From: Bacillota bacterium
Lineage (GTDB): Bacteria; Bacillota; Clostridia; Tissierellales; Peptoniphilaceae
Direction: 5' to 3'
Assembly (NCBI GenBank): GCA_023393815.1
Contig: JAEXBU010000028.1
Coordinates: 1-5,297 of the forward strand
Length of the DNA: 5,297 nucleotides
In this document: piece after piece, positions 4,398 through 5,297 of the stretch
Position numbering within the stretch: position 1 is the first letter of the stretch
Layout of the letters: every line of letters begins with the position of its first letter
Made by a program: the position numbers and the translations under genes
Notes under the pieces: generated by a model
The model's database searches: none
What the model was told of the DNA's origin: nothing
Seen by the model: the letters and a program-made list of their open reading frames with translations, nothing else

Positions 4398-5297
4398 ATG
4401 AATTATAATATTTTGCTTATTGCTCCCGTGGTTGGTGTGATAGCCATTTTATTCGGCCTGTACAAATCTTCTTACGTCGGTAAGCAAGATGCAGGGGATG
4501 AACGAATGAAAGAAATTTCCGGCTACATCCACGAAGGAGCGATGGCCTTTTTACAGCGGGAGTACAAGGCCTTGGTCGTCTTCGTCATCGTCTTGGCTGC
4601 CATCTTGCTCTTCGCCATCAACTGGCGTACGGCGGTGTGTTTCGTCGTCGGCGCCGTCTTTTCTGTACTCGCCGGCTACATCGGCATGAATACGGCTACC
4701 AAAGCCAACGTTCGTACCGCGAATGCCGCCCATAAGAGCGGTATGGGGAAAGCCTTGGATATCGCCTTCTCCGGCGGGGCCGTTATGGGTCTTGTCGTCG
4801 TCGGCTTGGGTATTTTAGGGATCTCTCTCTTCTACTTGTGGTTCGGCGATGCCGAAATCATTACCGGCTTCTCCTTGGGGGCATCGTCTATCGCCCTCTT
4901 TGCCCGCGTCGGCGGTGGTATTTATACAAAAGCGGCCGACGTCGGTGCCGACCTGGTCGGTAAGGTGGAAGCGGGTATTCCGGAAGACGACCCGAGAAAC
5001 CCGGCTGTTATCGCCGATAATGTAGGCGACAATGTAGGCGACGTAGCCGGCATGGGCGCCGACTTGTTCGAATCTTATGTAGGAGCTTTGCTCTCCGTCA
5101 TCACCTTGGGTTTTTTGGCTTTCCAAGATAAGGGGATTCAATACGGCCTTTCCATCGCCGTCATCGGCATTATCGCATCGATCATTTCCATGTTTTTCGT
5201 CAAGGGAGATAAGAATCCGCAAAAGGCGCTGAACATGGGTACCTACATCGCTTCCGGTGTGTCCATCGGCGTTTCCGGCATTTTCGCCAACATGATC
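4398..5297 (+). CDS. hppA: Ion-translocating membrane pyrophosphatase, N-terminal part (cut by window end)
   Basis: The first 300 codons of a membrane-bound pyrophosphatase (EC 7.1.3.1 or 7.2.3.1), which hydrolyses PPi in the cytoplasm and pumps H+ and/or Na+ out of the cell. Full-length members have about 650-800 residues and 16 or so helices, so over half is missing. The start is ATG 4398, with AGGAGG at 4388-4393. Hydrophobic helices lie near 5-21, 57-75, 79-97, 122-147, 153-170, 226-242, 248-267 and 281-300. The catalytic signature is complete: GGGIYTKAADVGADLVGKVE (172-191), DDPRNPAVIADNVGDNVGD (197-215), then GMGADLFESY (218-227). These supply the Asp, Lys and Asn residues that bind Mg-PPi. 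Glu225 in DLFESY occupies the helix-6 position of the ion-gate glutamate in Thermotoga-type Na+ pumps, whereas plant H+ pumps have it one turn later. This hints at Na+ transport but does not prove it. The residue deciding K+ dependence lies beyond the window. Confidence 0.95.
   Translation, partial: MNYNILLIAPVVGVIAILFGLYKSSYVGKQDAGDERMKEISGYIHEGAMAFLQREYKALVVFVIVLAAILLFAINWRTAVCFVVGAVFSVLAGYIGMNTATKANVRTANAAHKSGMGKALDIAFSGGAVMGLVVVGLGILGISLFYLWFGDAEIITGFSLGASSIALFARVGGGIYTKAADVGADLVGKVEAGIPEDDPRNPAVIADNVGDNVGDVAGMGADLFESYVGALLSVITLGFLAFQDKGIQYGLSIAVIGIIASIISMFFVKGDKNPQKALNMGTYIASGVSIGVSGIFANMI

Noticed and set aside
5010..5048. Short tandem repeat GATAATGTAGGCGACAATGTAGGCGAC-like in hppA
   Set aside because: It encodes the DNVGDNVGD catalytic motif conserved in all membrane pyrophosphatases, so it reflects protein constraint rather than a DNA element.
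4815..5222. Minus-strand 135-codon frame opposite hppA
   Set aside because: It mirrors the GTC/GCC-rich codons of hppA, giving an Asp/Gly-rich protein without domain features. It is a shadow of the real gene.

Overview
The window looks like an ordinary chromosomal segment of a low-to-medium GC Gram-positive anaerobe of the Firmicutes (Bacillota). I infer this from strong AGGAGG-type ribosome binding sites, frequent TTG and GTG starts, a short SecG, a bacterial membrane pyrophosphatase and a YwrD-like gamma-glutamyltransferase. Base composition looks close to balanced by eye. A peptide-using member of the Clostridia or Tissierellia would fit, but the genus cannot be fixed from sequence alone.

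Layout. Positions 1-1929 (+) hold the end of a dipeptide/oligopeptide ABC transporter operon: the last 51 codons of a DppC/OppC-type permease, then two ATP-binding subunits (DppD/OppD-like and a short DppF/OppF-like). The genes are translationally coupled: a 1-nt gap, then an 8-nt overlap. The operon runs into a long hairpin at 1929-1988 that is flanked by A and T tracts on its two sides, so it can stop transcription from both directions. Positions 2139-3989 (-) converge on it: a gamma-glutamyltransferase gene followed 51 nt downstream by a small two-helix membrane protein with no recognised family. Positions 4011-4108 carry divergent candidate promoters. From 4152 (+) come secG, encoding a subunit of the Sec translocon, and, 12 nt further on, the first 300 codons of hppA, the ion-translocating membrane pyrophosphatase, which runs off the window end.

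How they work together. The Dpp/Opp genes import peptides using ATP. The gamma-glutamyltransferase, which has no signal peptide, probably acts on gamma-glutamyl compounds inside the cell. The two systems are convergent, so any functional link is only suggestive. secG and hppA probably share a transcript, joining protein export to a PPi-driven ion pump that helps energise the membrane.

Three neighbouring genes (ggt, the small membrane gene and secG) appear to start at TTG, each placed 7-8 nt after a good Shine-Dalgarno sequence. Upstream in-frame GTG or TTG codons would give slightly wrong proteins. I see no tRNA, rRNA, CRISPR, insertion sequence or phage gene, and no convincing new multi-gene system. 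The least explained items are the 67-residue membrane protein and the 150-nt gene-free stretch at 1989-2138.
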